The position numbers were made by a program, and so were the translations under genes. Shown one piece after another: positions 8,797-17,374 of a stretch of DNA of 37,105 nt. Origin of the DNA: Candidatus Baldrarchaeota archaeon (GTDB taxonomy: Archaea > Asgardarchaeota > Baldrarchaeia > Baldrarchaeales > DXJG01); assembly GCA_030587435.1 (NCBI GenBank), contig JAUQZC010000093.1, positions 1 to 37,105 on the forward strand, given 5' to 3'. How positions within the stretch are numbered: the stretch's first letter is position 1; each line of letters begins with the position of its first letter. The notes beneath the pieces are model-generated. The model was not told the origin of the DNA. It worked only from the letters and a program-made list of their open reading frames with translations, and searched no databases.

Positions 8797-8887
8797 TATT
8801 ACTAACAACAAGACTATTTTTGCGGAAGGCAAAGAGCCGTCCGTTGCTGATTAAAAATGGCAAAGAGCCAATACTATTTTAGTGATA
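8797..8887 (+). ncRNA. Candidate structured RNA or leader element upstream of GT2 gene
   Basis: By eye this 91-base segment folds into a closing stem TATTACTAA (8797-8805) with TTAGTGATA (8879-8887), one G-U. Inside lie a bulged hairpin GCGGA-GGC/GCC-TCCGT (8822-8844) and a hairpin TGGC/GCCA (8858-8870); both internal loops are AAAGA. It is GC-rich relative to its surroundings and lies 28 bases before the ribosome site AGGAGGGGG of the gene at 8931. It could be a 5' leader element or a separate RNA. It does not match tRNA, C/D box RNA or a riboswitch I know. No folding program was run. Confidence 0.4.
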
Positions 8888-8930
8888 GTGTAAGATTCAG
8901 ATGTTTAATTCTTCAGGAGGGGGAATAAAC

Positions 8931-9650
8931 TTGAATAAAATAACTATAGTAATACCAACATTAAATGAAGCCCCAGGCATCGGCCCAACGATAAAAGAGT
9001 ATCAAGGAACTTTTCCCCGTGCACACACTCTTGTGGTAGATGGAAGAAGCACGGATGGAACGCAGAAAATAGCACATAGCTTGGGAGCAGAAGTAATACA
9101 ACAAGAAGGGAAAGGAAAAGGAAAAGCAATAGAAACAGCGATAAAACACATAAAAAATAACGGATATACTCCTAACTATATAATATTTACAGATGGTGAT
9201 TACACATATCCAGCAAAGCCAGTATTAAAAATGATAAAAATCCTAGAGAAATATCCTAAGGTAGGTATGGTTACGGGAAACAGATTTCACACATATAAAC
9301 AAAACGGTAATCAAAAAGATGTATTTAACCTAGGAAATCTACTACTAAAATTTTTGCACATCTGCCTTAACAAGATTTGGATGAAGGACCCGTTAACAGG
9401 GTTAAGAGTGTTAAAATGGACCCTAATAAAAAACTGGAAACCGCAAGCAAAACACTTCGGAATAGAAGTGGAAATGAATAACTACATAAGTAAACAAGCT
9501 AAAATTATAGAAATACCGATAAGATATCGTCGAAGACTTGGAACAAAAAAGTTAAGATTAAGACATGGACTATCAATAGCGTTACAAATAATTAAAAACA
9601 TAAGAATTTCCATAAAAAACCGTAGCTTAAAGTCTGAAAATAAAAATTAG
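8931..9650 (+). CDS. GT2 glycosyltransferase, dolichyl-phosphate sugar synthase-like
   Basis: 239 residues. The GT-A fold of GT2 is clear: ITIVIPTLNEAPGIGPTIKE at the start, VVDGRSTDGT (35-44), GKGKGKA (60-66), the metal-binding DGD (88-90) and DPLTGLRVL, the DPM/GtrB-type acceptor motif. It likely moves a sugar from a nucleotide donor to a polyprenyl phosphate on the cytoplasmic face. It lacks the C-terminal TM domain of larger relatives. TTG 8931 is preferred over ATG 8901 because AGGAGGGGG (8915-8923) lies 7 bases ahead of it, and the family motif begins right after it. The candidate RNA at 8797-8887 lies just upstream. Confidence 0.9.
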   Translation: MNKITIVIPTLNEAPGIGPTIKEYQGTFPRAHTLVVDGRSTDGTQKIAHSLGAEVIQQEGKGKGKAIETAIKHIKNNGYTPNYIIFTDGDYTYPAKPVLKMIKILEKYPKVGMVTGNRFHTYKQNGNQKDVFNLGNLLLKFLHICLNKIWMKDPLTGLRVLKWTLIKNWKPQAKHFGIEVEMNNYISKQAKIIEIPIRYRRRLGTKKLRLRHGLSIALQIIKNIRISIKNRSLKSENKN

Positions 9651-9838
9651 ATACACTTATTAAATTAAAGTAACTTTAAAAAAATCATAAAGTCAAACAC
9701 AGAGACTCGATGCCAACTTCTTTTATAAATCATACGGTATCTTAATAAACTGCTCTCGCACGCGCACCATAAAAAACACATATATATCTAAAACAAATTA
9801 CAAAACATATCAATCGACCTATGTTGAGGTGAAAAATT

Positions 9839-10153
9839 TTGAGTAAGGATAGGGTTATCGGAGGAGGAATGCTAATAGCAGCAATAATAATATGGATACT
9901 TTACACTCTTTATGGGTTTTTACTAATTTTGTTTCCAGATTTACCTGTGCCGAAGCCAAATTTCAATTTAATAAACATTCCAGTAACAATAGTTTGGCTA
10001 GCCGTGACCGCGGTGTTGTTTATTGCTGCATGGATAGGCTATACTCTAGCAACAACTCCTCCACCAAAGCCAATAGAAGAAATAGAAAAAGAGTTAGAAG
10101 AAGAGTTAAAACAGATAGAAACAAAAGAAGAGAAAACCTCATCCGAACCCTAA
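9839..10153 (+). CDS. Small two-TM membrane protein with acidic tail
   Basis: 104 residues. Two membrane helices (about 9-31 and 46-70) are separated by a Pro-rich loop (PDLPVPKPN) and followed by a highly charged Glu/Lys tail. The TTG start at 9839 is supported by GAGGTGA at 9826-9832 and by a TATA-like tract (CACATATATATC) near 9777-9788. No family recognised. It stands alone between a GT2 gene and the convergent beta-helix gene. Confidence 0.7.
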   Translation: MSKDRVIGGGMLIAAIIIWILYTLYGFLLILFPDLPVPKPNFNLINIPVTIVWLAVTAVLFIAAWIGYTLATTPPPKPIEEIEKELEEELKQIETKEEKTSSEP

Positions 10154-10230
10154 AACAAAGAAAATAGATTACCATAATAAAGTAAGTAATGCAACATCGG
10201 CATTACTATTGTCCATGTTTTATTTCCATT

Positions 10231-12453
10231 TTAAACTTCAGCATACCACGATATTGCAATAACAGGATCTCTTATTGCTGTTCCATTTGCCCAATAGATA
10301 TTTACCGAAATATAAGTGGATCCTGTTAGCTCCTTATTCCATGTAACAATTACTGGAACCCCGTCGTAAGTAGCGTTCAAACACGTCAAGGTAACAACAG
10401 ATGGAACCTGTATCAACCCATGAGAAATACTGGCCCCATCGGCTAAGTTATAGACAACCCCACTGCTCTCAGTAACATAACCGACATTATATCTAATAAC
10501 TCTGTCAGTACCGCCATCATCAATGAAGTTACCATCAAAGTTATTAATCAATTGATTATTCAAAACCTGAATATTATCTCCATATATAGTTATACCCCAT
10601 CTATTATCTCTACAAATATTACCTTCAACGATCCCGTTGTTTCCTGAAAGGTATATCCCAATATGAGTGTTTCCGAAAACAATGTTGCCCTTAACAATTG
10701 AGTAACTACAGTCGTTAAATAAAGATATTCCATAGTTTTGTGTTTTAGTCTCCTGATCGTCAAAAGCAATGTTATTAGCAACCACGAGATAATGAGAATT
10801 TGAAATACTAAAACCATGTCCAGTAGCGCTTTGCCCATTGTTATAAGCAATGTTACCGATCAAAACAACCTTTCTGTCTCTAGCTGTTGCATATGGAAGC
10901 GTAAAACCGTTTTTACCACAGTAAGCTGCAATATTACCTTTAATAATTATGTTGCTTGTACCATCTGTGGCAAACCCATTACCCCCTATGTTGTAAACAA
11001 TATTGTCTTCCCAGAGAATATGTTTAGAGTAGGCAAAATCAATACCATTGCTTTCCGTTCCACCTTGACCAATAACTATATTACCTATTACTTCGCAGCG
11101 CTCTGAAACATAACCGTAAATTCCACCGCTACTAGTATATGGCATAACTATATTATTCTTAATTGAGGTTTCATGAGACCAGTCACAAATTCTTATACCT
11201 CCACGTGCCGTTAAGCCTATGCAAATATTACTATGTATTTTATTTCTTTGCAGTTCGGGATCTCCGTCTGTTTTATCAAACCAACTAAAATTAATTAGTC
11301 CGTTGATGATTAGGTTTGAACCAACGTCATTATCGTCTCCGTAAGCAATTTCAACCCATGTTCTACGTACATCATCATAACTTTCAAGAACATTGCCCGT
11401 GAAATATGACTTATAGACAGGGGCGCCCTTAATACCGAAATAAGCAAAATATCTGATGTAAACGTCCTCAACAAGACAATAAGAACAGTTTTCTAAGAAA
11501 ATACCATTGTTATTATATGAATTATTGGGGTAATTTGCATCTAAAATGCCACCTACGATCTCTATTTTAATTGCGTTTAATGCTTTAATTATCCCGTCTC
11601 CCGCTAAGTTCACTTCACTTGACAACTTAAGCACCGCATGGCTAAGATCAAAAATAGTGTAGCTTGAAACCGTGATCTGCTTAGTTAAAGTAAAAACACC
11701 TTTCAAAACAACTCTTTCCTTGTAATTTCTACCGTTTGTTAAGGAGTCCAACACGCTTTGGATAACTGTGCTTGCATCTGTTCCTTGAAATTCTATTTCA
11801 CCGGTTTTTCCATTTTTTGCATAAACTTCGCCATTTTCTGTGAAAACAATGTAAGCTACATCTTCCGTGAAGCTCCTAGGCTCAATTTGAATAGCCAAAT
11901 TAGACTGTTGACCGTGAACATACCCCAAACTATAAGATAATAAGGCAACAGCGACCAATAGGAGAATGTAGCCAAAATATTTCATCGTTTGCTTATCTCT
12001 TTTAGATTTCGGTTCTTCCATTGCCATTACTGCAAGAATAATCAAGACAAGAGTTGAAAGAGTTATAAGGACAATATTACATCCAAAAGAATTGCTCAAC
12101 GGTACATTTAATGACGACAAATCTGTCTGTTCTGTTTCAACTTCTGCTTCAACCTCCGTTCCTGTACCGTACTGATAAAACATTAATTCAACTTCTTCTT
12201 CAAATTCACTTAGTTCATTTATTTTTTCGTCAAAGAACTCTGTTCGAGTTGGAAACGTATAAGCAGTTTGTTCTAATTCAATTTCACTTTGATCAAAAAA
12301 CTTGGAAACATTTTCATAGGCCACCTCAAAATATTTCATTTTTAACTCTTCTAAACTGTTCACACCGTATTCTTTTAGCAAGTAGTTGGAAAGGGGCCAC
12401 TGTTTCCTGTTACGCTCCATTATGGAAGTTTCAGCCGCCATTTGAAATATCAA
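10231..12453 (-). CDS. Membrane-anchored right-handed beta-helix protein
   Basis: 740 residues from TTG 12453. An acidic N-terminal region (1-125) is followed by two membrane helices (about 126-145 and 157-178) joined by a basic loop (KSKRDKQ, probably cytoplasmic), then an extracellular right-handed beta-helix (about 225-670) with many N-x-I-x-x-N/G rungs such as IIIKGNIAAYCGKNGF and SIVKGNIVFGNTHIGIYLSG. It ends in a beta domain starting ASISHGLIQVPSVVTLTCLN, a style also seen in phage tail and other surface fibres. The beta-helix suggests polysaccharide binding or cleavage, but I see no certain catalytic site. The frame stays open upstream without a normal start and encodes a signal-peptide-like VTVLLLIVFFILIF; with a TATA box at 12521-12530, ATA 12495 is a possible true start. 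Confidence 0.85.
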   Translation of the reverse strand: MIFQMAAETSIMERNRKQWPLSNYLLKEYGVNSLEELKMKYFEVAYENVSKFFDQSEIELEQTAYTFPTRTEFFDEKINELSEFEEEVELMFYQYGTGTEVEAEVETEQTDLSSLNVPLSNSFGCNIVLITLSTLVLIILAVMAMEEPKSKRDKQTMKYFGYILLLVAVALLSYSLGYVHGQQSNLAIQIEPRSFTEDVAYIVFTENGEVYAKNGKTGEIEFQGTDASTVIQSVLDSLTNGRNYKERVVLKGVFTLTKQITVSSYTIFDLSHAVLKLSSEVNLAGDGIIKALNAIKIEIVGGILDANYPNNSYNNNGIFLENCSYCLVEDVYIRYFAYFGIKGAPVYKSYFTGNVLESYDDVRRTWVEIAYGDDNDVGSNLIINGLINFSWFDKTDGDPELQRNKIHSNICIGLTARGGIRICDWSHETSIKNNIVMPYTSSGGIYGYVSERCEVIGNIVIGQGGTESNGIDFAYSKHILWEDNIVYNIGGNGFATDGTSNIIIKGNIAAYCGKNGFTLPYATARDRKVVLIGNIAYNNGQSATGHGFSISNSHYLVVANNIAFDDQETKTQNYGISLFNDCSYSIVKGNIVFGNTHIGIYLSGNNGIVEGNICRDNRWGITIYGDNIQVLNNQLINNFDGNFIDDGGTDRVIRYNVGYVTESSGVVYNLADGASISHGLIQVPSVVTLTCLNATYDGVPVIVTWNKELTGSTYISVNIYWANGTAIRDPVIAISWYAEV

Positions 12454-12520
12454 AATAAAAAATACAATAAGTAGAAGAACAGTTACTGTCCGTATAAAAC
12501 TTCTTTCAGAAAATACCCTT

Positions 12521-12530
12521 ATTTTTATAC
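12521..12530 (-). promoter_or_regulatory. TATA box of the beta-helix gene
   Basis: On the minus strand this reads GTATAAAAAT directly after a G-run. Transcription would start near 12498-12500, right at ATA 12495, which is in frame with the beta-helix protein. Confidence 0.5.
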
Positions 12531-12903
12531 CCCCTACACTAATATTCTTAATATAGCCTCTTACTTTCCTCGAAAAACTCTACAACATTAGCTATATGTT
12601 TAAAAATTCCTAGCCAAGGTTGAAGAAAGACATTTTTATATACTTTTAATAATGCGATAGCAGTTATAAGTATTTGTTATTTTTATCTTCTCTGATAAAA
12701 ATTAATATCAATAAGAGCTACTACAACCATGTTTTCACAACATAAATCCATAGCTAATCCGTTTTCTACGAAATTTCCAAAAACTTTCTTAAACAGCAAA
12801 TTATCTATCATAATGCCAAAGCACGTCAATTCAAGGTCATTCAAAACAATAAAATATGGTGGCACTTAAAGGGTTCTACGAAGGGTGTTAAAATTCGAAA
12901 GAT

Positions 12904-12921
12904 AAACCTAAAGACTTATAT
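12904..12921 (+). promoter_or_regulatory. Promoter-like block shared with 8642-8659
   Basis: Identical AAACCTAAAGACTTATAT. The predicted transcription start is near 12943, about 65 bases ahead of the second structured RNA candidate, and the transcript could run on into the GT2 gene at 13229. Confidence 0.5.
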
Positions 12922-13006
12922 GTTGTAAAAACTATTTTACAAAACCGCAAAACTACGATTACTAAAACAGCTATGTCATCTGTGAAATTATAAAGACATA
13001 AGTGTC

Positions 13007-13085
13007 TGTTAGCGCTTCCGTAAGGCAAAAGGCGGATTTGCGGATAGAGTAAAATGCTATCCGTAGCTCAGAACAAGGGCTAACA
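13007..13085 (+). ncRNA. Candidate structured RNA, three-way junction, upstream of GT2 gene
   Basis: A 79-base segment closed by a perfect 7-bp stem TGTTAGC (13007-13013) with GCTAACA (13079-13085). It contains hairpin TCCG/CGGA (13017-13036, loop TAAGGCAAAAGG) and an 8-bp hairpin GCGGATAG/CTATCCGT (13040-13064, loop AGTAAAATG, one G-U). It stands out as GC-rich in AT-rich DNA. Size and 7-bp closing stem recall a tRNA, but no T-loop or anticodon arm is present. It shares AAGGCAAA in the first hairpin with the element at 8797. It may be a leader or an independent RNA, since the GT2 gene may have its own promoter near 13203. Confidence 0.45.
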
Positions 13086-13228
13086 CCTACTTCTATTAAT
13101 TTTAAGATTTATTTATCATTAACAAAATTAGTTTTACTTTTGAAACTCAAACTACTTAAATCGCGATCAAAATCATTCAACTAGCTTTAAGTTGCCTCCT
13201 TTTAACCTTAAAATCTGTTAGGAAGCAG

Positions 13229-14356
13229 ATGCAAATGCTTTCAATTTTAGAAGTAATAATAATTATTTTATGCACAATTCACTTCGCTGCACCCTTAACA
13301 TACTATGTTTACATGAAAACCTTTCTAAAGAAACCGTGGAACGTAAAACTTGACTCAAACTATAAACCGAAAGTAACAGTAATATTACCGACCTATAACG
13401 AAAAGGAAATAATTGAAAAAAAGTTAAAGAACTTCCAGAGTCAAGACTATCCTCACGATTTAATAGAAACAATAGTAATAGACTCCGCAAGTACCAACGG
13501 AACACCAGAAAACATAGAAAAATGGGTTAAAAAACATAAAGATCTAAAAATAATATTGATACGAGAAAAAGAAAGAAAAGGAAAAGCTCATGCGTTAAAC
13601 AACGCGTTAAAACATGCAGCAGGAGAAATAGTAATTATTGCAGATGCGGATGCCATGTGGCCAAATAACGCAATAACGGAAGCAGTAAAATGGTTAGCAG
13701 ACCCAACTATAGGAGCGGTAAGCTGTCTTAAAAAACCAGAGCAGAAAGGCCCAGCTGAAATAGAGCAAGGATATAGAAAATACTATAACACGTTGAGAAT
13801 ATCGGAGAGCAAAGCTTGGAGCACCCCTATATTTCATGGGGAGTTAGCAGCGTATAGAAAAGAATTACTAGATGAAATAGGAGGATTTCCTGAGCATATA
13901 GGAGCAGATGATTCTCACTCAGCAGTTAAAATAGCGTTGCTGGGCTATAGAACAATAACACCAGAGACATTATGGTGTACGGAAGCGGTACCTAGAAAAG
14001 GTTACCATTTGTGGAGAATAAGAAGAGCACAACACCTAATACAGCATTTCTTGAAAACAAGAACAAATAATAAAATACCAAAAAAATTTAAAACAATACT
14101 ACACATGGAAACCTTTCTACATGTAGTGAACCCATGGCTTCTACTTTTCATAGCAGTCTTACTCCCAGTATGCGCCATTAAAGGATCTACCCTGTCTAAA
14201 ATCTTTTTAGTGTCCGGAGTAGCTTTACTAATGGTAAAGTCTTATAGAACTTGGATAACGCAGCAAATGCACCTCATCACAGCATCTGTAAGAAATTTGA
14301 AGACAAAGGAAATAGTTTGGAGAAAGGATATTAAATATGCGAAAAAAGTTGATTAA
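13229..14356 (+). CDS. GT2 glycosyltransferase with membrane helices
   Basis: 375 residues. An N-terminal membrane helix (about 5-30) precedes a GT2 catalytic domain: VTVILPTYNE (49-58), VIDSASTNGT (83-92), the metal-binding DAD (139-141), GGFPEHIGADDSHSA and RRAQHL, which parallel the D and Q/R-x-x-R-W-type motifs of processive GT2 enzymes. Two further hydrophobic segments lie near 300-340. It probably elongates or starts a glycan at the inner membrane face. ATG 13229 lies about 26 bases after TTTTAACC, consistent with a leaderless mRNA, with GGAAG also nearby. It is the first gene of the 20-kb glycan region and follows the second structured RNA candidate. Confidence 0.9.
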   Translation: MQMLSILEVIIIILCTIHFAAPLTYYVYMKTFLKKPWNVKLDSNYKPKVTVILPTYNEKEIIEKKLKNFQSQDYPHDLIETIVIDSASTNGTPENIEKWVKKHKDLKIILIREKERKGKAHALNNALKHAAGEIVIIADADAMWPNNAITEAVKWLADPTIGAVSCLKKPEQKGPAEIEQGYRKYYNTLRISESKAWSTPIFHGELAAYRKELLDEIGGFPEHIGADDSHSAVKIALLGYRTITPETLWCTEAVPRKGYHLWRIRRAQHLIQHFLKTRTNNKIPKKFKTILHMETFLHVVNPWLLLFIAVLLPVCAIKGSTLSKIFLVSGVALLMVKSYRTWITQQMHLITASVRNLKTKEIVWRKDIKYAKKVD

Positions 14357-14424
14357 GCTTTCATTTGAATGAAATATTAAAGCCCACAATATCGATTTTC
14401 GAGACGTTGGAGATGTTCTTGTAA

Positions 14425-15531
14425 ATGGAAATAGTGCAAGTGTGCCCTAGGTATTATCCATACATGGGGGGAGTAGAAAAACACGTAAGAGAAATAAGTT
14501 CAAAGCTTGTTGAAAAAGGTTTTAGAATTAAAATATTTGCAACAGACCCCTACATAAAATCTAAATACACAGAAGAAAATATTGATGGCATTTTAGTTAA
14601 AAAATTTAAATCTTATGCTTTTCAAGATACAATATACTTCTCTTACCCATTATTACGAGCGTTAAAGAAAACTAGAGCAGATATTGTGCATGCACATGGC
14701 TACAGAGCTTTACCCATGCTTGAAGCAGCTTTAGCTAAAGACACCAATAAAGCTAAATTTATTGTAACAACACACCTAGGATTTTCAAAAATGGGTAAAT
14801 GGTTATATAAAATCTATAATCCAATTTTTGGCAAGCTAATACTCACGAAAGCAGAGAAAATAATTATAGTATCACCAGTAGAACTCGAGGAACTACCAAT
14901 CTTAAAATCTTTTAAAGAAAAACTCGCAATTATCCCAATAGGAATTAAAATACCTCAAATAGACATGAAACAGAAGTTGATTAAGAAAAACAAATTAACT
15001 TTAATTTATGTTGGACGAATAGAAAAAAGAAAAGGCATAGGCCTATTAGTTGAACTTATGAAAAAACTAGATCCCGGCAAATTCCAGCTAATTATTGTGG
15101 GTAGCGGACCATATAGAAACAAGCTTATCCAAAAAATAAGAGAAAACAAATTAGACAATCTTTCGTATAAAGGCAAAATTTCAGACAAAGAATTGCAAAA
15201 ATTGCTTTTTAACTCAGAATTGTTCATATCATTATCGGAATATGAAAGCCATAGCGTTGCATTAACAGAAGCCATGTCGTACGGTGTGGTTCCCATTGTA
15301 ACCGATGTAGGAGGAAACAAGCATATCATCGATAGCAGTTCTGGGTTTTTAGTAAGATATCCTGTAAATGTAGATGAAATTGCAAAGACTCTAAACTTGC
15401 TATCAAATCAGAGGGAAATAATTCGATTAAAGGCGCTAAAAGCCCGAAAAACTGTCGCTGAAAAGTACGGTATCCATAAAATAGTGGAACAAATTTCAAC
15501 AATATATGAAAACGCCGTTATTAATCGATAA
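14425..15531 (+). CDS. GT4 family glycosyltransferase
   Basis: 368 residues with the two Rossmann halves of GT-B. The N-terminal half has VCPRYYPYMGGVEKHVREIS (donor-side Gly loop) and DIVHAHGYRALP; the C-terminal half has LIYVGRIEKRKG, IVGSGP and the E-x7-E motif ESHSVALTE. These mark GT4, retaining transferases such as PimA or mannosyltransferases; donor and acceptor cannot be told. Length is normal. It follows the GT2 gene by 68 bases on the same strand and is probably co-transcribed. Confidence 0.92.
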   Translation: MEIVQVCPRYYPYMGGVEKHVREISSKLVEKGFRIKIFATDPYIKSKYTEENIDGILVKKFKSYAFQDTIYFSYPLLRALKKTRADIVHAHGYRALPMLEAALAKDTNKAKFIVTTHLGFSKMGKWLYKIYNPIFGKLILTKAEKIIIVSPVELEELPILKSFKEKLAIIPIGIKIPQIDMKQKLIKKNKLTLIYVGRIEKRKGIGLLVELMKKLDPGKFQLIIVGSGPYRNKLIQKIRENKLDNLSYKGKISDKELQKLLFNSELFISLSEYESHSVALTEAMSYGVVPIVTDVGGNKHIIDSSSGFLVRYPVNVDEIAKTLNLLSNQREIIRLKALKARKTVAEKYGIHKIVEQISTIYENAVINR

Positions 15532-15711
15532 CTCAAAATCTTTTGTAAGCAAGTTTAGTGGAAATTATTATGCAAATTTAAAAGCATAGTATAGGAGTAT
15601 GCGAAAACGTCCCTAAAATATAGAAAAAATATCATTCTTATCTTCTTTATAACCTTACTTTTTATACTTGCTGCATTTACTTCCAAACCTATTGATTTAT
15701 CAAAAGGAGAC

Positions 15712-17370
15712 ATGTTTTTCTACACAGACCATTTATCACCTCTTTGGTATATAACTGTAATAATGGTAATAGTATGTACATTAAGTTCATCAAGTAAAAT
15801 TCTTCGACTTTTTTCATTAACACTTCTCGTTGGACTTTTTTACGGTTTTCCAGCAATGTTACTAATAAATCCTCGCATAAATGATCAATATCCCTTCATG
15901 GCTGAACCTCTCTACGTACTTCTGCACGGACATTTAGGAAACGTGCATGAAACCTATCGAAGCCCAGGATTAGCTTTATTTTTCTCACAGCTTTTACTTA
16001 CAATGGGCTTAAGACTCTCAACAATCGAAAACATACGTTTTCTAAGCGACTTTTTCGCATTAATGAACCCCATAGTCATAACATTAATACTTATGGTCTT
16101 ATCTTCGCGATTAAATTCTAATCCAACGGTTTCAATACTTCTTTTCTTATCATTTTCACATGTTTACACTATGGATTTCTTCCATAGACAAACATTCTCA
16201 ATACCCCTATTTTTCCTTTTAATGTACAGCATAGTGAGGAAAAACAACCTCATGGTTATAGTAACTTCAATAGCCCTAGTATTCATGCATCCTGGAACCC
16301 CTCTATTCACATGGATAGCCATGGCAGTCAGTTTCACTTTTCTCTTCCCGCTCAAAAGACTATTTAGGAAAAACAAGTTTGAAAACAATATCATTACAGT
16401 TTTCTTTTATGCGATGATTACTTTAATCGTATCTTGGTTCGGTTTTCACTCAGCAACAACATATTCTATTCTCCCTCCAGTAGTAGGGGCTTTTGAAGGA
16501 TTCATTAGAGATGTTATTGGAGGAAGCGAACTACTGGCGGTAGAAAAAGTCGCTGTAGGTACTACCACAGAATTTCGCCAACTGGTTTTAATCCCAAGAA
16601 TAATATTAATGGGAACCTATCTAATAATTTTCTGGCTCATAGTATTAGTAAACTTTTTATTAATCCTTAAACGAAAACTTCCTGTTCCGGTCACATTGAC
16701 AATATTTACCTTATTCCATATCGGATTCATACCACAAGTAGTTCCCTTTATTTACTGGGGAATATTTAACATTAGAGCGCTACTTTTCGTAATTTATTCA
16801 AGCATATTTATAAGTCCTCTCCATTTTAGCCTCGCCAAACAGCTCATATCGGAGAAAAAAGTATTTAGCCAAAATATTTTACGCTTTTTCCGTCAATTCA
16901 TCATCGCAACCAGCATCGTATCAATCATTCTAGGCCCTCTACTAACATATGCAACAGTACCGTTTCTACACACATCAACCGCAGAAATATATGCACAGCA
17001 GTTTGTAGAACTAAAATACGATCGTGAAAATTCTATGGAACCAGTTGCTGTTACTGAATATCCAGTATGGATATTTTACGTTTTAGCTGAAGGAGACACT
17101 GTATTAACTGGAACACCAGAAAACTCCACCCAAGTCATAAGCGACGTGAATACAGGTCGATATGAAGTCTTAGTAGTTGGACGCCACGTTACACGTGAAC
17201 CATTTTACGCACCTACAGGGATTTTATTTGGTAGCGGTAAAGCTGAAACTCAAAGTGAATTTATATCAAAGGTTGTTGCGTACGGAGATGATCACTGGAA
17301 TAGAGTTCTTGACTTTGGTTACAATAACCAGAATCTTTCAGCTATAGTTGTAGTATATGTTAGAGGATAA
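15712..17370 (+). CDS. Multi-spanning membrane protein, GT-C/oligosaccharyltransferase-like
   Basis: 552 residues from ATG 15712 with about 10-12 hydrophobic segments and a short C-terminal soluble domain (from about residue 425). An exposed loop with HLGNVHETYRSPG early in the chain and the overall layout resemble GT-C transferases (ArnT, PMT or STT3-like), which use polyprenyl-linked sugars; exact function is unknown. The frame continues upstream to 15595 and encodes another membrane helix (IILIFFITLLFILAAF) without any ATG, GTG or TTG. ATG 15599 lies one frame off; one more A in the run 15604-15607 would join it, giving a start MRKTSLKYRKN. So the true gene probably begins at 15599, and the start given here is only the first formal one. 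Confidence 0.75.
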   Translation: MFFYTDHLSPLWYITVIMVIVCTLSSSSKILRLFSLTLLVGLFYGFPAMLLINPRINDQYPFMAEPLYVLLHGHLGNVHETYRSPGLALFFSQLLLTMGLRLSTIENIRFLSDFFALMNPIVITLILMVLSSRLNSNPTVSILLFLSFSHVYTMDFFHRQTFSIPLFFLLMYSIVRKNNLMVIVTSIALVFMHPGTPLFTWIAMAVSFTFLFPLKRLFRKNKFENNIITVFFYAMITLIVSWFGFHSATTYSILPPVVGAFEGFIRDVIGGSELLAVEKVAVGTTTEFRQLVLIPRIILMGTYLIIFWLIVLVNFLLILKRKLPVPVTLTIFTLFHIGFIPQVVPFIYWGIFNIRALLFVIYSSIFISPLHFSLAKQLISEKKVFSQNILRFFRQFIIATSIVSIILGPLLTYATVPFLHTSTAEIYAQQFVELKYDRENSMEPVAVTEYPVWIFYVLAEGDTVLTGTPENSTQVISDVNTGRYEVLVVGRHVTREPFYAPTGILFGSGKAETQSEFISKVVAYGDDHWNRVLDFGYNNQNLSAIVVVYVRG

Positions 17371-17374
17371 GATA

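Larger units (their letters stand above)
8097..8930. other. Long AT-rich intergenic region with promoter block and structured RNA candidate
   Basis: No long gene fits here. Contents: the promoter of the minus gene (near 8125); a plus-strand TATA-like GTTATAAGTA near 8214-8223 just ahead of a 25-codon ORF at 8249; a very AT-rich tract around 8430-8520; the 18-base block at 8642-8659 shared with 12904-12921; and a GC-rich candidate RNA at 8797-8887. A 73-codon minus-strand ORF at 8170-8391 shows no protein-like features and is not called. Confidence 0.5.
12531..13228. other. Intergenic region with shared promoter block and second structured RNA candidate
   Basis: About 700 bases without a confident gene. 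It holds the 18-base block at 12904-12921, the candidate RNA at 13007-13085, a GTTATAAGTA at 12664-12673 also seen near 8214, and TTTTAACC near 13199-13206, which could be the direct promoter of the GT2 gene at 13229. A 60-codon minus-strand GTG ORF (12683-12865) has protein-like composition but no recognised homology, and is left uncalled. Confidence 0.5.

Noticed and set aside
8822..8870. CRISPR or short repeat array
   Set aside because: Only two AAAGAGCC repeats, explained by two hairpins; no regular spacing of spacers.
12683..12865. 60-codon minus-strand ORF starting at GTG
   Set aside because: Protein-like codons but no recognised homology and no clear ribosome site; could be a remnant, not called.
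13007..13085. tRNA gene
   Set aside because: A 7-bp closing stem and similar length, but no T-loop, D-arm or anticodon arm in the proper places.
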